NCBI GenBank assembly: GCA_034927685.1
Contig: JAYFPO010000023.1
Span: forward strand, 124,001 to 188,000
Direction of reading: 5' to 3'
Length of the DNA: 64,000 bases
Source of the DNA: RGIG3159 sp034927685
GTDB lineage: Bacteria; Bacillota; Clostridia; Oscillospirales; Oscillospiraceae
The notes beneath the pieces are model-generated. The model was not told the origin of the DNA and searched no databases. It saw only the letters and a program-made list of their open reading frames with translations. Each line of letters opens with the position of its first letter. Position 1 is the first letter of the stretch. A program made the translations under genes and the position numbers. This document shows positions 15,054-23,792 of this stretch, in pieces.

Positions 15054-17714
15054 TTAATCAAGCTCGTCCGGCACCGGTTCATGCAGGGGCGCTTCGCCTC
15101 TCTTAATCAGCTCCCATTTCTCCTTGGTGACTAAGATGTCCCGGGGCTTGGAACCCTTGTGGGGGCCGACCACACCCATCTCCTCCATCTGGTCCACAAT
15201 CCGGGAGGCACGGGAGTAGCCCAGCTTCAGCTTCCGCTGCAGGACGGACACCGACGCCTGGCCCATCTCCAGCACCGTATCCACGGCGTCGAAGAGCAGC
15301 TCGTCCCGGTCGTCATCCGGCTCCGACTCCAGAAAGACCAGATTGCCGCCGCTCTTGCCGGTCTCCGAGGCCTTGCGGTCGATGTGGTCCATGATCTCCT
15401 TGGAATAGTCTGTACGGCCGCCTTGCTTGACAAACTCTGCCACGCGCTGCACCTCTTCGTCCGTGATAAAGCAGCCTTGAATCCGCTTTGCCTTGCCCTC
15501 GCCCAGCGGGGCGTAGAGCATATCGCCGCGGCCGACCAGTTTTTCCGCGCCGCTGGTATCCAGAATGATCCGCGATTCCATGGCGGAAGCCACCGCGAAA
15601 GCAATTCTCGACGGGATGTTGGCCTTCATCAGGCCGGTAATGACGTTGGCGGAGGGACGCTGCGTGGCGATGACCAGATGGACGCCGGAGGCACGGCCCA
15701 TCTGTGCCACCCGGCAGATGGATTCCTCCACCTCCTTGGCCGCCACCAGCATCAGGTCGGCCAGCTCATCGATCACCAGCACGATCTGGGGCAGTTTTTT
15801 CCGCTCCGGATTGCCCTCAATAATCTTGTTATAGCTGGCAATGTCCCGCGTACCGGATTCCGCCATGATGCTATAGCGCCGCATCATCTCCGTCACCGCC
15901 CACTGCAGGGAGCCGGATGCTTTTTTCGGGTCCGTGACGACCGGAATCAGCAGATGGGGAATTCCGTTGTAGACGCCGAGCTCCACCATCTTGGGATCGA
16001 TCATAATCATCCGCACCTCGTCGGGCGTCGACTTGTAGAGCAGGGAGATAATCAGGCTGTTCATGCAGACCGACTTGCCGGAGCCCGTGGTGCCGGCGAT
16101 CAGCAGATGGGGCAGCTTGGCAATGTTGCCAATGATGCGGTTGCCGCCAATATCCTTACCGACAGCGAATGAAATTCTGGACTTGCTGGCGGCAAACTCC
16201 TTGGAATCAATCACTTCCCGGGCAAACACCGTACTGACCTGGCGGTTCGGCACCTCAATGCCGACCACGGAGAGCTTTTCCGGTATCGCCGAAATCCGAA
16301 CGCCGGTCGCGCCCAGCGACAGCGCGATGTCCTCGGAAAGACTCGTGATCTTCGACAACTTGACGCCGCGGTTTAGCTGCAGTTCATATCGCGTCACCGT
16401 AGGGCCACGCGTCACATTGACGATGTTTGGCTGGATGCCGAAGCTCCGCAGCGAATCGGAAAGGCGCTCCGCGTTGACGCGCATTTCCTCCGTGGCGTCC
16501 ACCGTGCCGCCGGTAGACGGATTCAGCAGTTCCATCGGCGGGTACACATAGGGCGCCGCGTCTTTCACCGCCGGACTCGCCGGCTCCTCCGGCTCATCGT
16601 CCTCATCGTCCAGCAGGGCGCCGTCAGGCAGATCCTCGGGGATCTCCTCGTCGTCCCAGGGCGCGTCCTCCTCCGCTTTTTCCGCAAACTCCTCCGGATG
16701 AAACACCGGCATATCGGCGGTCGGCTCCTCCCTGTGCGCTCCCAACTCGACCACGTCCACCGGTCCCTCAACGGATACCGGCTCCGGTGCACCCTTCTGG
16801 TTCAGCCGTGCGACCTTCTTTTTCTGCTCAATGAGGTCAGTAATCAGCGGCAGCGGCATGGCGTCCTCGCGCTGCTTCGGCAGCTCGTCCATGGTCATCT
16901 GCTGCGCCGCGGCCTCCTTGCGGCGCTCCAGAATAAACTGATCCGGGGAAACCGCCTCCGCCTTCCGCAGCCTGGCTGTTTTCTGCTCCGGCAGCGGCGG
17001 CTCGTCTACAGGCAGGTCGACGTTGAACTCCTCACGCGCCTTTTTCCGTTCCTCCGACCGGGCAATTTTGTTACCCGCGATGCGGTTGACGATCCGCTCG
17101 GCCATATCCCGCTGTTCTTCCGGCTCCATCTCCGCCCGGGGACGGTTGCGGATGGCAAGAATCACGGAGCGCGGCGTCATGTTAAGCGGTGCCAGCAGAC
17201 AGACCGCGAAGAGCAGCAGCAGCAAAATGGCCGCGCCGAATTTGCTGAGCGCCGTGGACAGACCCGCGCCAAGCAGGCCGGAAAAGACGCCTCCCGCCGG
17301 GCCGGATACGCCGGTCAGATAGAGCTGCTTTACCAGCGAAGCATTCCAGGAGACAGGATCCGCAAACACCTGCACAAGCGCGCCGAGAAGCAGGGCCAGC
17401 GCCATGGTCAGCAGCGTCCGCGCCAGCATGGGCTTGCCGTGGCTGCGAAGCAGCAGGACCGCCGCGACAGAATAGAGAACCGGAAGTATGTAAACACCTG
17501 CGCCGACCAGGCCCCGCTGAAAGCTGATCAGCCAACCGATCAGAAACGCGTCCGCCTGAAAGAAGCCGAGCAGCGTAAATACCGCCAGCAGCAGCAACGA
17601 AAAGGCGATGACCTCCCGGCTGATGGACTGACGTTCTTCCTGTCCGTTCTTTTTTGTGCCCTTCCGGGCCGTACCGCCCTTTGGTGCGGACTTTCCTCTT
17701 TTGTTTGCAGCCAT
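15054..17714 (-). CDS. ftsK: DNA translocase FtsK/SpoIIIE
   Basis: 886 residues. The N-terminus is basic, followed by four membrane helices (about 40-190) and an acidic linker. The RecA-like motor has Walker A AGTTGSGKS near 538 and Walker B VLVIDELADLM near 645. A C-terminal winged-helix gamma domain (about 820-886; LKLGYSRASRIVDQMEEMG) reads polar DNA sequences. It pumps chromosomal DNA through division or sporulation septa. A TepA-like protease gene lies just upstream with uppP between them, similar to the spoIIIE neighbourhood of Bacillus. Start ATG 17714 has AAGGAG 10 bases upstream. Confidence 0.96.
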   Translation of the reverse strand: MAANKRGKSAPKGGTARKGTKKNGQEERQSISREVIAFSLLLLAVFTLLGFFQADAFLIGWLISFQRGLVGAGVYILPVLYSVAAVLLLRSHGKPMLARTLLTMALALLLGALVQVFADPVSWNASLVKQLYLTGVSGPAGGVFSGLLGAGLSTALSKFGAAILLLLLFAVCLLAPLNMTPRSVILAIRNRPRAEMEPEEQRDMAERIVNRIAGNKIARSEERKKAREEFNVDLPVDEPPLPEQKTARLRKAEAVSPDQFILERRKEAAAQQMTMDELPKQREDAMPLPLITDLIEQKKKVARLNQKGAPEPVSVEGPVDVVELGAHREEPTADMPVFHPEEFAEKAEEDAPWDDEEIPEDLPDGALLDDEDDEPEEPASPAVKDAAPYVYPPMELLNPSTGGTVDATEEMRVNAERLSDSLRSFGIQPNIVNVTRGPTVTRYELQLNRGVKLSKITSLSEDIALSLGATGVRISAIPEKLSVVGIEVPNRQVSTVFAREVIDSKEFAASKSRISFAVGKDIGGNRIIGNIAKLPHLLIAGTTGSGKSVCMNSLIISLLYKSTPDEVRMIMIDPKMVELGVYNGIPHLLIPVVTDPKKASGSLQWAVTEMMRRYSIMAESGTRDIASYNKIIEGNPERKKLPQIVLVIDELADLMLVAAKEVEESICRVAQMGRASGVHLVIATQRPSANVITGLMKANIPSRIAFAVASAMESRIILDTSGAEKLVGRGDMLYAPLGEGKAKRIQGCFITDEEVQRVAEFVKQGGRTDYSKEIMDHIDRKASETGKSGGNLVFLESEPDDDRDELLFDAVDTVLEMGQASVSVLQRKLKLGYSRASRIVDQMEEMGVVGPHKGSKPRDILVTKEKWELIKRGEAPLHEPVPDELD

Positions 17715-17728
17715 TGCAAGTTTGCTCC

Positions 17729-18550
17729 TTATTTGATGAGTGAGAGAATCAGCGTCAACGCGCCGACGCCCCAGCAGTAATACGCAAAGCCGCCAAAGCC
17801 GCTGCGCGCGGCCAGACGCTTTAAAAAGCGGATGGAGGCATACCCCGAAACCATTGCCACAACTACGCCCACCAGATACATGGGAACAAGCGACCACTCG
17901 ATGCCCGAGGAAACCGCGTCCGCCAGCGACAGAATGTTCGCGCCCAGCACCGCCGGAATGGAGAGCAAAAATGAAAACTTGACCGCAAAGGAGCGGTCAA
18001 AGCCACAGCAAAGCCCCGTGGAGATCGTTGTCCCGGAACGCGAAAGCCCCGGCACCGTTGCCAGCGCCTGGCCGATGCCCACCAGCAGCACGTCGCCGAT
18101 GGTGGCGTTGCGCTCCGTTTTGTCGCCGCGGTTCAGGCGGTCGCTGAAATACAACAGCAGACCGGTCACTATCAAGGCCGCGCCAATGAAGATCGTGTTG
18201 CTGTAGAGGCTCTCCACCCGGTCCTTGATCGGCAGCACCAAAAAGAGCGGCAGCGTCGCCACCACCAGCAGCAGAATCATCCGTCGGTCGGTCTTTCCCT
18301 TCCCCGCCGGCTTACGCCGCAGCAGCTCGATCAGTTCCCGGAACAGGGAGACGATTTCCTCCCGGTAGGCAAAAAACACCGCGATCAGGGTGCCGAAATG
18401 CAGCAGTACATCGAAGAACAGATGATCCGCTTCCACATCTGTGAAATGGAAAAAATTTTGTAGAATTGACAGATGACCGGAACTGGAAACCGGAAGAAAT
18501 TCCGTAATGCCCTGCACCAGCCCCAAAACGATAGCAGACAGAAAGCTCAT
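17729..18550 (-). CDS. uppP: Undecaprenyl-diphosphate phosphatase (BacA/UppP type)
   Basis: 273 residues, eight predicted membrane helices. Both signature blocks are present: QGITEFLPVSSSGHL (residues 14-28) and PGLSRSGTTIS (near 165). The enzyme recycles the lipid carrier for peptidoglycan and other wall polymers and can confer bacitracin resistance. The gene ends 14 bases before the ftsK start, so the two are probably co-transcribed. Confidence 0.96.
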   Translation of the reverse strand: MSFLSAIVLGLVQGITEFLPVSSSGHLSILQNFFHFTDVEADHLFFDVLLHFGTLIAVFFAYREEIVSLFRELIELLRRKPAGKGKTDRRMILLLVVATLPLFLVLPIKDRVESLYSNTIFIGAALIVTGLLLYFSDRLNRGDKTERNATIGDVLLVGIGQALATVPGLSRSGTTISTGLCCGFDRSFAVKFSFLLSIPAVLGANILSLADAVSSGIEWSLVPMYLVGVVVAMVSGYASIRFLKRLAARSGFGGFAYYCWGVGALTLILSLIK

Positions 18551-18618
18551 AATACTCCTCCTGGGCGAAAAGACTATATCATGATATATAGTAGCACAAG
18601 AGGCAGTTTATTTCTAGA

Positions 18619-19320
18619 TTAATTCCTTTTTTTCCGCTCGGCACGGTTCTTTTTCTGCTCGATCAGCCGGCGCAGACATTCCAGCGCCTCGCTGAGATTG
18701 CCCATCCTGCTGATGAGGCCGCATTCCACCGCCTCCCGGCCATAGAGCACCGTGCCCATGTCCGTGGCAATTTCGCCGGTGGCCATCATATAGCGAACAA
18801 GCTGTTCCTTTGAGATTTTGGAATGCGCCGTCACAAAATCCACAATCTGCTGCTGGACCTTGTTGAAGTACTCGAAGGTCTGCGGCGCGCCCACCACCAG
18901 CCCGGTCATCCGAACCGGATGAATCGTCATGCTGGCGGATCTCGCGATCATACTCCGCTGGGCCGCCACGGCCAGAGGCACGCCGATCGAGTGCCCGCCG
19001 CCCAGCACCAGAGAGACTGTCGGCTTCGTCATGCCGGAGATCAACTCCGCGATGGCGAGGCCCGCTTCGATGTCGCCGCCCACGGTGTTCAGAAGCAGCA
19101 GCAGGCCGCTGATCTCCTCGTTTTCCTCAATGCCCGCCAGCAGGGGCATCACATGCTCGTATTTCGTCGTCTTGACGTTATCCGGCAAAATCTGGTGCCC
19201 CTCAATCTGGCCGATAATCGCCAGTGTGTAGATCGTGCCCCGGCTGGTTTTGACGGCGGTTACGCCCAACTCCTGAATTTGTTCCCGGTCCTGCTCGATC
19301 TTGTCCGCGGTTTCGCTCAT
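18619..19320 (-). CDS. ClpP/TepA-family serine protease-like protein
   Basis: 233 residues with the ClpP/crotonase fold. The oxyanion and serine region reads LGGGHSIGVPLAVAAQ and the histidine region is SASMTIHPVRMTG. LLLLLNTVGGDIEAG gives the substrate-channel strand. Members near spoIIIE (TepA of B. subtilis) are soluble ClpP-like proteases linked to protein export and to degradation during sporulation. The N-terminal 20 residues are acidic and soluble with no signal peptide. Start ATG 19320 has GGGAGGA upstream. Confidence 0.88.
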   Translation of the reverse strand: MSETADKIEQDREQIQELGVTAVKTSRGTIYTLAIIGQIEGHQILPDNVKTTKYEHVMPLLAGIEENEEISGLLLLLNTVGGDIEAGLAIAELISGMTKPTVSLVLGGGHSIGVPLAVAAQRSMIARSASMTIHPVRMTGLVVGAPQTFEYFNKVQQQIVDFVTAHSKISKEQLVRYMMATGEIATDMGTVLYGREAVECGLISRMGNLSEALECLRRLIEQKKNRAERKKRN

Positions 19321-19368
19321 TCTGATGTTCCTCCCCGATGAAAGAATAGTATCAGTATGCCCAATCCG

Positions 19369-19398
19369 CAAAAAATAACCGCCCGGCGGGCGGTTATT
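19369..19398 (-). terminator. Terminator of the minus-strand YbaK gene
   Basis: 11-bp perfect stem (19374-19384 with 19388-19398), three-base loop, followed on the minus strand by a run of T. It ends the 19441-19923 gene before the TepA-like gene. Confidence 0.85.
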
Positions 19399-19440
19399 GG
19401 GACCATACGGCGCAATTCCAGTGCGGGATTGTCCCTGTTT

Positions 19441-19923
19441 TTATTCTGCGCTTTGCCAATCCTTGCAGACATCAATCCAGTTCTTGCTGCCGGAGAAACG
19501 CTCCAGCTCCTCCAGCGTCAGCTCGATGGCGCTGTTGGCGCTGCCTGCCGCCGGAAAAACAGTCTGAAACCGCTTCATCGACACATCGAGATAGACCGCG
19601 ACGCCTTCGTTCACCACGAAGGGGCAGACGCCGCCGACGGCATGCCCCACATATTGCGGCACCGCTTCATGGGGCAGCATTTTGGCCTTCACGCCGAAAA
19701 ACGCCTTGTATTTGGCATTATCCACCTTGGCGTCACCCGCCGTCACGACCAAAACGCAGCGGTCATCCTTCAAAAGAAACGACAGTGTCTTTGCAATCCT
19801 CGCCGGCTCCACACCGGCCGCCTGCGCTGCCAACTCCACCGTGGCGCTGGAGACGTCGAATTCCAGGATCCGGTCCTCCATTCCCAACTCACGAAAATAG
19901 TGTTTCACACGCTCGATTGACAT
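19441..19923 (-). CDS. YbaK/EbsC-family aminoacyl-tRNA deacylase
   Basis: 160 residues, single YbaK/ProX editing domain. Key family stretches are RIAKTLSFLLKDDRCVLVVTAGDAKVDNAKYKAFFG (with the catalytic-type lysines) and GVCPFVVNEGVAVYLDVSM. Family members hydrolyse mischarged aminoacyl-tRNAs such as Ala- or Cys-tRNA(Pro). Start ATG 19923 has AGGAGG. It is divergent from a second YbaK gene and shares its -35 element. The exact tRNA substrate is not determinable. Confidence 0.9.
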   Translation of the reverse strand: MSIERVKHYFRELGMEDRILEFDVSSATVELAAQAAGVEPARIAKTLSFLLKDDRCVLVVTAGDAKVDNAKYKAFFGVKAKMLPHEAVPQYVGHAVGGVCPFVVNEGVAVYLDVSMKRFQTVFPAAGSANSAIELTLEELERFSGSKNWIDVCKDWQSAE

Positions 19924-19948
19924 ATTCCGCGCCTCCTGATTTTTTGTC

Positions 19949-20000
19949 ATTGTAGCACGAATTGGAGCGACTTGCAACCCTCCCCGTTTCGCGCTATAAT
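19949..20000. promoter_or_regulatory. Divergent sigma-A promoters sharing one palindromic -35 hexamer
   Basis: TTGCAA at 19972-19977 is its own reverse complement. Rightward, a 17-base spacer leads to TATAAT (19995-20000) for the plus-strand YbaK gene. Leftward, a 17-base spacer leads to TACAAT (19954-19949 on the minus strand) for the other YbaK gene. Both -10 boxes are near consensus, so one -35 can serve either direction but not both at once. Confidence 0.8.
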
Positions 20001-20026
20001 GAAACCCACAAGGAAGGTGTATCCCC

Positions 20027-20503
20027 ATGACCAAAACCAATGTCATGCGGCTGCTGGACGCCGCAAAACGGCCCTACCGCGCCGCGGAATACGAATGGGA
20101 CGAGCGGGACCTCAGCGGCGCCCATGCCGCCGCCGCGCTGGGAACGCCGCCGGAGCAGGTATTTAAAACGCTGGTCGCGCGAGGCGAAAAGATGGGCCAT
20201 CTGGTGTTTTGTATCCCGGTCTGCTGCGAACTGGACCTCAAAAAAGCGGCCAAAGCCGCCGGGGACAAAAAGGTAGAGCTGATCCCCGTCAAAGAGCTGC
20301 TGCCGCTGACCGGCTATCTGCGGGGCGGCTGCTCGCCCATCGGCATGAAGAAAAAATTTCCCACCTACATGGACGAAACCGCCCAGCTCTACGAGGAAAT
20401 CGGCGTTTCCGCCGGGGCGCGGGGCTGCCAGATTCTGATCTCCCCCGATGATCTCGCGGCCTATTGCGGACTGGCCTTTGCCGACCTGATCTCGCTGTTG
20501 TAA
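20027..20503 (+). CDS. ybaK: Cys-tRNA(Pro)/Cys-tRNA deacylase YbaK type
   Basis: 158 residues, closer to classical E. coli YbaK than the divergent neighbour: FKTLVARGEKMGHLVFCIPVCCELDLKKAAKAAGDKKVELIPVKELLPLTGYLRGGCSPIGMKKKFPTYMDE. The lysine after F (FKTL) and the GGCSPIGMKK loop are the hallmark editing residues. It clears Cys-tRNA(Pro) made by prolyl-tRNA synthetase. Ribosome site AAGGAAGG precedes ATG 20027. Confidence 0.93.
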   Translation: MTKTNVMRLLDAAKRPYRAAEYEWDERDLSGAHAAAALGTPPEQVFKTLVARGEKMGHLVFCIPVCCELDLKKAAKAAGDKKVELIPVKELLPLTGYLRGGCSPIGMKKKFPTYMDETAQLYEEIGVSAGARGCQILISPDDLAAYCGLAFADLISLL

Positions 20504-20526
20504 ATTCCGCGACCTTTTGCTATACT
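20498..20526 (+). promoter_or_regulatory. Predicted promoter of the TSCPD gene
   Basis: TTGTAA (20498-20503, overlapping the end of ybaK), a 17-base spacer and TATACT (20521-20526), 28 bases before the next ATG. Confidence 0.6.
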
Positions 20527-20554
20527 ATTTAAAACATATCAAAGGAGCAGCCAA

Positions 20555-20812
20555 ATGCAGTTTGAATACAAGCCCCACGGCACCTGTTCCACCAAGATCC
20601 GCTTTGACATTGACGACCACCGGGTGCGCAACGTCGTCTACGAAAACGGCTGCAGCGGCAACCTGCAGGGCGTCGGCCGTCTGGTGGACGGGATGGAGGT
20701 CGACGAGGTCATCGCGCGCCTCAAAGGCATCCGCTGCGGCTATAAGGACACCTCCTGCCCGGACCAGCTCGCCAAGGCACTGGAACAGGCAAAGAAACAG
20801 CTTGGAGTATGA
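20555..20812 (+). CDS. TSCPD domain protein (TIGR03905-like)
   Basis: 85 residues. The whole protein is one TSCPD domain, named for its C-terminal motif, seen here as DTSCPDQLAKAL. Cysteines at CSTKI, NGCSGNL, IRCGYK and TSCPD suggest metal or redox chemistry. The domain also occurs at the end of class II ribonucleotide reductases and as stand-alone proteins in clostridia. Function unknown. Strong ribosome site AAAGGAG precedes the ATG; own promoter and terminator make it monocistronic. Confidence 0.85.
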   Translation: MQFEYKPHGTCSTKIRFDIDDHRVRNVVYENGCSGNLQGVGRLVDGMEVDEVIARLKGIRCGYKDTSCPDQLAKALEQAKKQLGV

Positions 20813-20813
20813 A

Positions 20814-20854
20814 AATCACGCTTTGGGACGGCAGTGCCGCTCCGAAGCGTGATT
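20814..20854. terminator. Bidirectional terminator
   Basis: 10-bp inverted repeat (20814-20823 with 20845-20854) enclosing a further short GC hairpin. It lies between the convergent TSCPD gene and the FlaR-like gene. Confidence 0.7.
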
Positions 20855-20858
20855 AATT

Positions 20859-21383
20859 TCAGGCCGTATCTGGCTCTTTTGACAGCGTATCGTAAAACTG
20901 GTCCAGCTGCTTTTGACTGCGCAAGACCGTCGTCTTTTCCCCGTACGCACGCAGGATGTCGCGGTAGTGGGCCCGCGCGCCTCCAGTTCTGCCCCGGTGG
21001 AGAATCCACCAGACAAAACCCCAATCCATCTTCTCCATACAGCCGTCCGCCATACTCTCGCGCGTCTTGTTGCGGAAGGTCCGGTACCGGCGAAGCGCCC
21101 GGAAGAGGCACGTAAATCGGGGAAACAGCATCAAAATGATCTGATCCGCCTGCCGGAGCCGCTCTTCCTGCAAAAAAGCCCGATAATTTCCGTCGATCAC
21201 CCAGCTCTCCCGCTCCAAGAAGGACGCGGCCATATGGACGGCCTCCTCCCGGCTTCGCTCCTGCCAGTTCGCCTGAAACTGCACCGCGTCCAGATACAAA
21301 ATCGGCGCCCCATATTTTTGGGCGAGAAATTTTGCCAGCGTGGACTTGCCACAGGCTGCGTATCCCAGAACCGCGATTTTCAC
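20859..21383 (-). CDS. P-loop kinase of the FlaR/AAA_17 'topology modulation' family
   Basis: 174 residues with an adenylate kinase-like fold. The P-loop GYAACGKSTLA (residues 7-17), a WVIDGNYR block and a FPRFTCLFRALRRY segment are typical of proteins annotated as DNA topology modulation protein FlaR. The nucleotide-binding site looks intact; the substrate is unknown. It overlaps the upstream XpaC-like gene by four bases (ATGA), a pairing without an obvious functional reason. Confidence 0.82.
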   Translation of the reverse strand: MKIAVLGYAACGKSTLAKFLAQKYGAPILYLDAVQFQANWQERSREEAVHMAASFLERESWVIDGNYRAFLQEERLRQADQIILMLFPRFTCLFRALRRYRTFRNKTRESMADGCMEKMDWGFVWWILHRGRTGGARAHYRDILRAYGEKTTVLRSQKQLDQFYDTLSKEPDTA

Positions 21384-22570
21384 GATGTGAAATCCTTGTC
21401 CGTCAGGCCCTCCTGCTTGAGCAGGGTTTTGAGGACGGAGATGTCGCTGCTGATATCCACCGCCGTGTTGGCAAAGAGGCTGTCAAACAGGTTTTCAAAG
21501 GCATGGTTGATGGTATCCAGCGTCTTTTCGATCTCATCCTTGGACTTCTGGATATTCTCCCCGGCGACCTGCTGGGCGTCCAGCTGCTGATACGTCTCCA
21601 CGAGTTTCAGCGTCGTCGGCATATAGTAATCCAGAAACCTCCGCAGCTCCGGAATCTGCTGCGGATGACTCTTCACCTGCTCGAAAATCCGCCGAACGAC
21701 ATCCTCCAGACGATAGAGCATCTCCGAGACCGATTCGCCGGGAATGGCATCGTTGGCGCTGTGGATCTTTTCCAGATAATACTGCCCCTTCTCCGCCGTT
21801 TCCCGGTAGAGTGTTTCCTCCGGCGTCTCCGCACCCCTCGGGATCTCCTCCTGACGCTGGCGCTTCAGGTCCTGATACTGCTGGTACAGCGCGTCCGTCA
21901 GGAGCAGCGTCTTGCCCTCGTCGTCGATATGCCCCTCTGGAAACATACGCAGCTCGATCATCTTCCGCAGGTCTCGCACGACGAAGGTTTCCTTTTTGCC
22001 CAGCTTTTTCGCCAGCTCCGCGACGGCGCAGTAGGCCTTGCCCTTCAGCGCCGACACATACTGGCGGAACCGTTTCACGCGGCCGGATTTTTTTGCGCCG
22101 ACCCCCAGTGCCACAGCGCTGCCCAGCACCAGCGGAAGCAAAATGCCGGCAGGCGTCCAGAACGCGATGCCCCGCAGGACGCTGGTCAGCGCCAGAATGG
22201 TCAGAACCAGCAGCCCCGTGCCGCAGAGACCCAGAAAAACCCCGCCCAGGATGGTACAGACCAGCCCGGAGACGCGGCCCTTGGGGCGGCTGCTGAAAAG
22301 CGCGGATTCCGGCGCCTTCGCCGTTTCTCTGGCGGTCGACCGCGCGCGCGCAGGCCGCCGGACGGAATACGCATTTCTGCCGACGCCGGGCGTCGCCCAG
22401 CTCTCCTGCCTGGTGCCGGCGGCCCGATTGAGACGGACATTGACCTCGTCGATGGCGTCGCTGACGGAGCCGGTAATCCTTCTGTTCAATTGTGAGAAAT
22501 CACCGCTTTGCACGGCGTCCAACACCGCGTCTTTGATATCCCTGCCGATGTCTTTCAACTCATTATCCAT
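21380..22570 (-). CDS. XpaC-like protein (5-bromo-4-chloroindolyl phosphate hydrolysis family), long form
   Basis: 396 residues. A helical N-terminus and Arg-rich linker are followed by two membrane helices (about 100-170). A cytoplasmic winged-helix-like region (FRQYVSALKGKAYCAVAELAKKLGKKETFVVRDLRKMI) comes next. The XpaC helical domain (about 260-396) has RRFLDYYMPTTLKLVETYQQL and FANTAVDISSDISVLKTLLKQEGL. A shorter XpaC lies at 33.9 kb next to telA. Role is uncertain; the family is associated with TelA and stress. No second gene of that operon lies here. Confidence 0.85.
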   Translation of the reverse strand: MDNELKDIGRDIKDAVLDAVQSGDFSQLNRRITGSVSDAIDEVNVRLNRAAGTRQESWATPGVGRNAYSVRRPARARSTARETAKAPESALFSSRPKGRVSGLVCTILGGVFLGLCGTGLLVLTILALTSVLRGIAFWTPAGILLPLVLGSAVALGVGAKKSGRVKRFRQYVSALKGKAYCAVAELAKKLGKKETFVVRDLRKMIELRMFPEGHIDDEGKTLLLTDALYQQYQDLKRQRQEEIPRGAETPEETLYRETAEKGQYYLEKIHSANDAIPGESVSEMLYRLEDVVRRIFEQVKSHPQQIPELRRFLDYYMPTTLKLVETYQQLDAQQVAGENIQKSKDEIEKTLDTINHAFENLFDSLFANTAVDISSDISVLKTLLKQEGLTDKDFTS

Positions 22571-22610
22571 CTTTTTCCACCCCTTGTCCCGGGGGCCTCA
22601 TCGTCCTATG

Positions 22611-22646
22611 TAAAAAAAGCTGCGTGGAAAGCACGCAGCTCTTTTT
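22611..22646. terminator. Strong bidirectional terminator
   Basis: Perfect 9-bp stem (22618-22626 with 22632-22640), GAAAG loop, A7 on the left and CTTTTT on the right. Read on the minus strand it ends the efp/CD1247-type transcript with a seven-T tract. Confidence 0.92.
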
Positions 22647-22673
22647 GTGGGCGCCGCGCCGTGCAGCTCGCCC

Positions 22674-23105
22674 TTATTCTTCGTCCTCGTCCAGATCGGA
22701 CGCGTCAAATTCCAGCGCCTCACCGCAATTTGGGCACTCAATCCCGCCTGCATCCAGCATTTCTTCATCCAGATTGATGACTTCGCCGCATTTGGGGCAT
22801 TTGACCTCGTAGATCACTTCGTCGTCAAACTCGTAGCTGTCGTCGTCCGACTCGTCGTCGTCCTCAGGCTCGTCCTCGTCATCGATGCCGTCCAGCGCGT
22901 CCTCGATGCTGTCCAGTTCTTCCTCGACAGCGTCCAGCTCTTCGGTTACGGCATAACTCATATCCTCGATGTCGGTGACAGACTCCGCCATCTCGTCCAG
23001 CAGATCGATGATTGCTGAGATCAGCTTTCCTTCCGCCTTCTCTGTGTCCAGTTTCAGCCCGTCCTTCAGGCCCTTGAGATATGCAGCTTTTTCAGTCAGA
23101 TTCAT
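22674..23105 (-). CDS. CD1247-type acidic protein with C-terminal zinc ribbon
   Basis: 143 residues. Residues 1-75 form a coiled helical domain (KAAYLKGLKDGLKLDTEKAEGKLISAI... EELDAVEEELDSIED). An extremely acidic linker (EDDDESDDDSYEFDDE) follows, then a zinc ribbon with CPKCGEV and CPNCGEA. This architecture is annotated in clostridia as CD1247 N-terminal domain protein; its role is not established. It lies 15 bases after efp on the same strand and shares its terminator. A translation- or transcription-associated adaptor is a guess only. Confidence 0.8.
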   Translation of the reverse strand: MNLTEKAAYLKGLKDGLKLDTEKAEGKLISAIIDLLDEMAESVTDIEDMSYAVTEELDAVEEELDSIEDALDGIDDEDEPEDDDESDDDSYEFDDEVIYEVKCPKCGEVINLDEEMLDAGGIECPNCGEALEFDASDLDEDEE

Positions 23106-23120
23106 AGAAAGCTCCTTTCG

Positions 23121-23690
23121 TCAGCCTTTCGCGCGGCCCAGATACTCGCCCGTCCGGGTGTCGATCTGGATTTTGTCACCTTCATTGATGAACAGCGGCA
23201 CCTTGACTTCCGCGCCGGTTTCCAGGGTAGCCGGTTTCAGCGTATTGGTAGCGGTATTGCCGGCCAAACCGGGATCGGTCGTGGTGACGGTCAGTTCCAA
23301 AAAGTTGGGGCATTCGATTCCGAATACATTTCCCTTATAGGACAGGATCTTGCAGGCCGTATTCTCGATCACAAACCGAAACGAGTCGCCCAGCACATCC
23401 CGGGCAATGGGAATCATATCGTAGGTCTCCTGGTCCATAAAGTAACACAGATCGCCGTCCGCGTAGCTGTATTCCATATCTTTGCGCTCGATGAATGCCT
23501 CTTCAAATTTCGCAGTTGGGTTGAAGGAGGTTTCCGTTACGCCGCCGGTAACGACGTTCTTCATCTTGGTGCGGACGAACGCGGCGCCCTTGCCAGGCTT
23601 GACATGCTGAAATTCAATGACCTGAAAGAGTTTTCCGTCCATTTCGAAGGTTTTGCCGTTTCTGAATTCGCCGGCAGTAATGGTTGCCAT
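23121..23690 (-). CDS. efp: Elongation factor P
   Basis: 189 residues, three beta-barrel domains. The loop KPGKGAA with lysine 34 sits where EF-P enters the peptidyl-transfer centre to rescue ribosomes at polyproline stretches. C-terminal GAEVKVPLFINEGDKIQIDTRTGEYLGRAKG is the family signature. Start ATG 23690 has GGGAGGA; a longer frame adds only five residues. An upstream promoter (23793-23821) and the downstream zinc-ribbon gene suggest a two-gene unit. The proline repeats in NusB in this window would be plausible clients. Confidence 0.97.
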   Translation of the reverse strand: MATITAGEFRNGKTFEMDGKLFQVIEFQHVKPGKGAAFVRTKMKNVVTGGVTETSFNPTAKFEEAFIERKDMEYSYADGDLCYFMDQETYDMIPIARDVLGDSFRFVIENTACKILSYKGNVFGIECPNFLELTVTTTDPGLAGNTATNTLKPATLETGAEVKVPLFINEGDKIQIDTRTGEYLGRAKG

Positions 23691-23792
23691 ATAATATCCT
23701 CCCAAATTAAAGAGAAAATATCCAAAAATATTTCTCCGAGTTTATGATGTTGCGGCACGTTTCTTCCGTCCGCCTACCGCAGAACTTTGTAT

